From Chloroflexota bacterium (GTDB lineage Bacteria; Chloroflexota; Anaerolineae; B4-G1): a stretch of DNA of 64,000 nt. Shown here piece by piece: positions 61,701 through 64,000 of this stretch; position 1 is the first letter of the stretch; every line of letters starts with the position of its first letter. The stretch covers positions 6,605 through 70,604 of the forward strand of contig JAAEPW010000079.1 in the NCBI GenBank assembly GCA_024232355.1, given 5' to 3'. The notes beneath the pieces are model-generated. The model did no database searches and was not told where the DNA came from. It was given only the letters and a program-made list of their open reading frames with translations. Position numbers and translations under genes: made by a program.

Positions 61701-61824
61701 GGTCTTGCGCACAACACGCAACGAACAACTCGACATCAATTTGATGGGAGGCGGCAGCGGCAGCTTTCCAACCTTGCGCTTGCCGGCGCCAGTTTATCTG
61801 CCCACCGTGCTAAAGAACCTGTAA
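58747..61824 (+). CDS. Large secreted protein: GATase1-like domain, beta repeats and propeller
   Basis: A 1025-aa exported protein. A signal anchor (IALVLVILIAAGLFFLTIA, residues 8-26) precedes a Pro-rich linker. Residues about 85-280 resemble a class-I-glutamine-amidotransferase-like fold (VLLILDNNPWNTITIQNVL, VVIIPSVQNTSYY, GFVIASGQTMEYYY), probably without catalysis. Two related beta repeats follow at about 290-395 and 505-610, both with FDLTV/I...TWP(V/T)T(L/F)W. The last 400 residues hold repeats of the form ...VYYAM/VYYAV...DG.V...PxTQLT that suggest a BNR-like beta-propeller. The end, PVYLPTVLKNL, is the C-terminal motif seen in many exported proteins of this phylum. ATG 58747 has GGAGAA upstream. 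Confidence 0.82.
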   Translation: MESSIRKSIALVLVILIAAGLFFLTIATVQGQAIEQPPATPAPDDQTALHHPPDTINPSERDSSRHQAAPAPQRPASTSALAPVLLILDNNPWNTITIQNVLNRYRIPYDMIGSSDISATDISPYPVVIIPSVQNTSYYSTYDANISKFETYVTNGGILEFHGATYGYAPLLPGGVLNFYDTNNDNYVEEPDHPLVSLVEDVVPNPFPGGAASHNYFSNTITGTTIICTQGEVSGGNPTLIEYPYGDGFVIASGQTMEYYYPRQSGAGLILPNMILYAYSRATGLAMLVPGQQHRGDTPGSVVSYTMTLWNLTGITDTFDLTVTGNVWPTTFWDDGPITRTGTLSNYGSADFSVQVSIPPGASSGDVDTVDIQATSVTSPTDYASTAAITTSAICGPNLAFSGQSEMIRGNLDDVYDYGGQAFAQVYVYVYGEANNGYLDAVVSGYDPGSDAWQVIAQQVDGVSGGVANHYPFSPSYTAVRVQLDDTDNNGLVWYDYDLTVCREPAVDISPQSQENLGHRGTTVIYTQTVSNYTMVSDSFDLTIKYNTWPVTLWSNGAQISDTGTLVDQETFTVSARIEVPADASAGDADKFIIQAQSTTDPSISDTTFLRTTVIARQWVQAFSDNWSPDETYEREQYLDIVGTSNVTAVQMTDDTVWQGGPPVVAAYPQYSIVAAWGSRLYQNDSALYHNIEYAAFDLDGRIVSPVTRVSDNISVTTNTFERQPTLAVDPVDGAVLVAWHRDVNTDNVYYAMRNKVGGEIAPPTALTTDTTSAFKNDPTSAAAFGSGGFVIAWEHENTTDNIADVHYAVISRTGEVISGPIQLTHNTGSEDDYRPRANRLADGNVMLTWYGSHGSGFDVYYAVVDSAGDIVHPITQLTDVSNGAYDPDAVGLKNGNTIVVWRQAGYYPEYGSQPAYAVLNSAYSATIPITTPVIITNTLSNDNYDISIARDGDDNAVLTWMETSGWHMYYALVDNGGTVQTWPMVLRTTRNEQLDINLMGGGSGSFPTLRLPAPVYLPTVLKNL

Positions 61825-61855
61825 TCACTCGTCATACTACTTGTTAAAATGTAAA

Positions 61856-61882
61856 GGGGCTGGTCGCAGGATGACCAGCCCC
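61856..61882 (+). terminator. Hairpin after the propeller protein gene
   Basis: GGGGCTGGTC and GACCAGCCCC pair perfectly around a 7-base loop, 32 bases past the stop. No T-run follows, so it is a weak intrinsic terminator or an mRNA-protecting stem. Confidence 0.6.
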
Positions 61883-61976
61883 ACCGGAACCGCAAATTTT
61901 GGGGAAAAAATGAAAATACTCAATAACCCACACACCCTCGAGCAGAAGCAAGTCCGCACATTCCCGTGCCAGGCTG

Positions 61977-62627
61977 ATGATGCACACTGAGAATAAGAGT
62001 AATTCCATCGACCTGCACGTCCACGCGATGGAACGCTCCTCTTGCGCCGTGTCAGGCGAGGAAGATATGATCCAGGCTGCTATCCGCCGAGGGCTGGGCA
62101 GCCTGGTCTTTACCGACCATGACCACTTGGTCTCACCTCAGCGCATAGCCGAATTGCGCAAAAAATATGCGCCATTTCGTGTGTTTGGCGGAATTGAGAT
62201 CAAAGTCTCTGGTGAGGATATACTCGTTCTAGGTGTCCACGATCTGACCCTAGAAGTCCGAATATGGACGTACCCCGAACTATACGGTTTCGTGCAGCAG
62301 CGTGGCGGGTTCATCGCCTTGGCCCACCCGTTCCGGTTTCACAACACCATCAATGTGGATATTGAGACCTACCGGCCAGACGGAATCGAGATCCGTTCAA
62401 CAAATATCAGACCCAAGCATCAGGCCCGCATCCGCGCGCTAGCAGAGCGATTGGGCCTGCCGCTCTTGTGCAACTCGGATGCCCATCGAGAAAAAGATGT
62501 GGGAGCCTATTACAACGTCTTGCCCCACGCGCCGAGGGACGAGCAGGACCTGATCTATATGCTCAAGGCTGGCAAACATCAATGTGGCAGTATGAAAAGG
62601 TGCAAAGCAATACCAAATGCGGGGTGA
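61977..62627 (+). CDS. PHP-domain phosphoesterase
   Basis: A 216-aa metal-dependent hydrolase of the polymerase-and-histidinol-phosphatase fold. The metal ligands are all in place: DLHVHAMERSSCA (His-x-His), VFTDHDHL, GGIEIKV (Glu), IALAHPFRFH and LLCNSDAHREKD (Asp-x-His). It is a stand-alone PHP domain, as in phosphatases acting on small phosphates or oligonucleotides. The substrate is unknown. Start ATG 61977, with weak ribosome site. Confidence 0.9.
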   Translation: MMHTENKSNSIDLHVHAMERSSCAVSGEEDMIQAAIRRGLGSLVFTDHDHLVSPQRIAELRKKYAPFRVFGGIEIKVSGEDILVLGVHDLTLEVRIWTYPELYGFVQQRGGFIALAHPFRFHNTINVDIETYRPDGIEIRSTNIRPKHQARIRALAERLGLPLLCNSDAHREKDVGAYYNVLPHAPRDEQDLIYMLKAGKHQCGSMKRCKAIPNAG

Positions 62628-62641
62628 GGAGAAACTCGTCG

Positions 62642-63487
62642 ATGTCGCGTCATAAAGCGAGATTACTTTTCGCATTGACCGCACTGCTTTGGAGTAGCAG
62701 CGGCCTGCTGATAAAAATTGTCAACTGGCAGCCGCTCTCGATCTTTGGTGCTCGCAGCCTGATCGCCAGCTTTGTCTTTATGATCTATTTGCGGCAGTTT
62801 AGTTTTCGTTGGACGCGCTTTCAAATTGCAGGCGCAATCGGCTATGCAGTCGCACAATTAACTTTTATCACGGCAACCAAGCTGACCACCGCAGCCAACG
62901 TCATCTTTTTACAGTACACGGCACCCATCTACATCGTTCTGTTTGGATACTGGCTGCTCCGAGAACGCCCACAACGCAGCGATTGGATCGCGATGCCCGT
63001 CATATTCGCCGGCCTCTTGCTCTTTTTTGGGGACGAACTGAGCTTTGATGGAGTTTGCGGCAATGTATTGGCAATCATCAGTGGTATGGCAGTGGCGACA
63101 ATGATGTTGTGTATGCGGGCTCAAAAAGACGGCGTGCCCGCCCAGACCATGCTGTTGGGCAGCATACTGAGTACCATCATTGGCCTGCCCTTTACGCTTC
63201 AAGAAACCTGGACACCTTTGGACGTTAGCATCATCCTCTATTTGGGAATATTTCAGATTGGCCTCGCGTCTCTGCTCTACTCAACCGCCATCAAATATGT
63301 ACCAGCACTGGAATCAATCCTCATCCTGACCCTCGAGCCAATCTTTAACCCCCTCTGGGTATTTCTGGTACTCGGTGAAACTCCAGGGCCACTCGCCCTG
63401 GTCGGCGGCGTATTGGTGCTTGGCGCAATCACCGCCCGCGCCATCAGTGGAACACAGAAACAGATGGAGCCATCAGAGCAAACTTGA
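62642..63487 (+). CDS. EamA-family (DMT) transporter
   Basis: A 281-aa membrane protein with ten hydrophobic segments in two EamA halves: LTALLWSSSGLLIKIVNW and VAQLTFITATKLTTAANVIF in the first, and LLYSTAIKYVPALESILILT plus PLWVFLVLGETPGPLALVGG in the second. Members export or import small metabolites such as amino acids and sugars; specificity cannot be told. GAGGAG stands before ATG 62642; the longer frame back to 62468 overlaps the PHP gene. Confidence 0.92.
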   Translation: MSRHKARLLFALTALLWSSSGLLIKIVNWQPLSIFGARSLIASFVFMIYLRQFSFRWTRFQIAGAIGYAVAQLTFITATKLTTAANVIFLQYTAPIYIVLFGYWLLRERPQRSDWIAMPVIFAGLLLFFGDELSFDGVCGNVLAIISGMAVATMMLCMRAQKDGVPAQTMLLGSILSTIIGLPFTLQETWTPLDVSIILYLGIFQIGLASLLYSTAIKYVPALESILILTLEPIFNPLWVFLVLGETPGPLALVGGVLVLGAITARAISGTQKQMEPSEQT

Positions 63488-63582
63488 TCGCTTGATTCCC
63501 AATGGGGCTCTCAACACAGATCACAATCACCCTAACCCCACTACAAAAATACGACTCGAGTACAACAAAGGAGAATTTGAGT

Positions 63583-63900
63583 ATGATTAGTCGAATTTGG
63601 CATGGTTGGACCACACCCGCAAACGCGGATGCGTATGAAGAATTGCTCAAGCGCGAAATCTTTACCGGCATCCAGAACCGTCAGATTGCCGGATACAGAG
63701 GAATTCAGCTCTTGCGTCAGAGTCTTGACACTGAAATCGAGTTCGTCACGGTGATGTGGTTTGACTCTTTTGATGCAGTTCGAGCTTTTGCCGGAGAGGA
63801 CTATGAAATTGCGGTCGTTCCCCCCGAGGCGAGAGCGCTGCTTTCACGGTTTGATGCACGTTCGCAGCATTATGAGGTAAAAGCAGAAATAAAAGCTTGA
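63583..63900 (+). CDS. Antibiotic-biosynthesis-monooxygenase-like (ABM) small protein
   Basis: A 105-aa protein with the ferredoxin-like ABM layout: MISRIWHGWTTPANADAYEE at the start, IQNRQIAGYRGIQLLRQ, and IEFVTVMWFDSFDAVRAFAG before a tail. Such small dimers bind heme or act as monooxygenases in some cases; many have no known role. AAGGAG lies ten bases before ATG 63583. Nothing else is recognised between here and the window end apart from a hairpin. Confidence 0.8.
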   Translation: MISRIWHGWTTPANADAYEELLKREIFTGIQNRQIAGYRGIQLLRQSLDTEIEFVTVMWFDSFDAVRAFAGEDYEIAVVPPEARALLSRFDARSQHYEVKAEIKA

Positions 63901-63939
63901 CACTTGTCTTCTCGATTGGAGTTTGGACAACAGCAACAG

Positions 63940-63961
63940 AGCGAACCGAGTGAGGTTCGCT
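63940..63961. terminator. Hairpin after the ABM-like gene
   Basis: AGCGAACC and GGTTCGCT pair perfectly around a 6-base loop. No T-run on either strand; it may still mark the transcript end of the ABM-like gene. Confidence 0.45.
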
Positions 63962-64000
63962 GAAAAGAAACAAAAATGGGCAAAAAGTGGCTTCAGGTAG

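Noticed and set aside
1..64000. CRISPR arrays, transposase genes or phage genes
   Set aside because: No set of identical direct repeats with regular spacers, and no cas, transposase, integrase or capsid-like protein was recognised on either strand.

Overview
The window reads as a chromosomal piece of a Chloroflexota bacterium, probably Anaerolineae-like. This is an inference from gene content: many GT-C membrane glycosyltransferases with extra C-terminal beta domains, secreted proteins carrying a YLP(L/T)V motif, SpoIIE/STAS partner-switching genes, and scattered heptamer repeats. No ribosomal RNA or marker gene fixes the taxonomy. Most of the window looks moderately GC-rich; the carbamoyltransferase cassette (33.5-37.0 kb) and two genes in the 45-50 kb run (transglutaminase, split DUF1080-like gene) are visibly AT-richer.

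Layout. 0-3.6 kb: fpg (minus), one copy of a ~180 bp dispersed repeat, an LCP-family cell-wall gene, tRNA-Gly(GCC), a palindrome-rich spacer and a CelD-like acetyltransferase. 3.7-5.9 kb: a secreted DUF11-repeat protein. 6.1-24.9 kb: the most striking region, nine consecutive minus-strand GT-C type membrane proteins, most with overlapping stop/start codons. Eight of the nine end in one or two copies of the same extracytoplasmic beta-type domain. 24.9-28.7 kb: an orphan solute-binding lipoprotein, glycerate 2-kinase and an APH-like kinase. 28.7-33.5 kb: STAS, anti-sigma kinase and a GAF-rich SpoIIE phosphatase, a complete partner-switching set. 33.5-37.0 kb: SGNH-like protein, DUF5989, carbamoyltransferase and an SxtJ-like protein. 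37.0-42.1 kb: SHOCT-like gene, tRNA-Arg(CCT), then a MoxR/DUF58/DUF4129 operon.

42.3-51.9 kb: uvrA heads a long same-strand run of small single-domain genes (GNAT, transglutaminase, DinB, AlkC-like DNA glycosylase, SAP/DUF6434, a frameshifted DUF1080-like gene, PUA-like, two DUF3795, DUF5680) that ends at a strong terminator. 52-54.6 kb: FkbM methyltransferase, AAC(3), GNAT. 54.7-57.3 kb: yajC, a PP2C phosphatase, a K+-channel-like RCK protein and a P-loop kinase. The second repeat copy follows at 57.3 kb, then a ketopantoate reductase-like gene, a large secreted beta-propeller protein, a PHP phosphoesterase, an EamA transporter and an ABM-like small protein.

How the parts may work together: the GT-C operon plus the LCP, FkbM, CelD-like and secreted DUF11/propeller proteins suggest heavy investment in cell-surface glycans and glycosylated exported proteins. 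The partner-switching module and second PP2C phosphatase suggest stress or envelope signalling. The uvrA/AlkC/DinB run looks like a repair-led accessory operon. These links are inference; the gene families themselves are read from motifs in the sequence.
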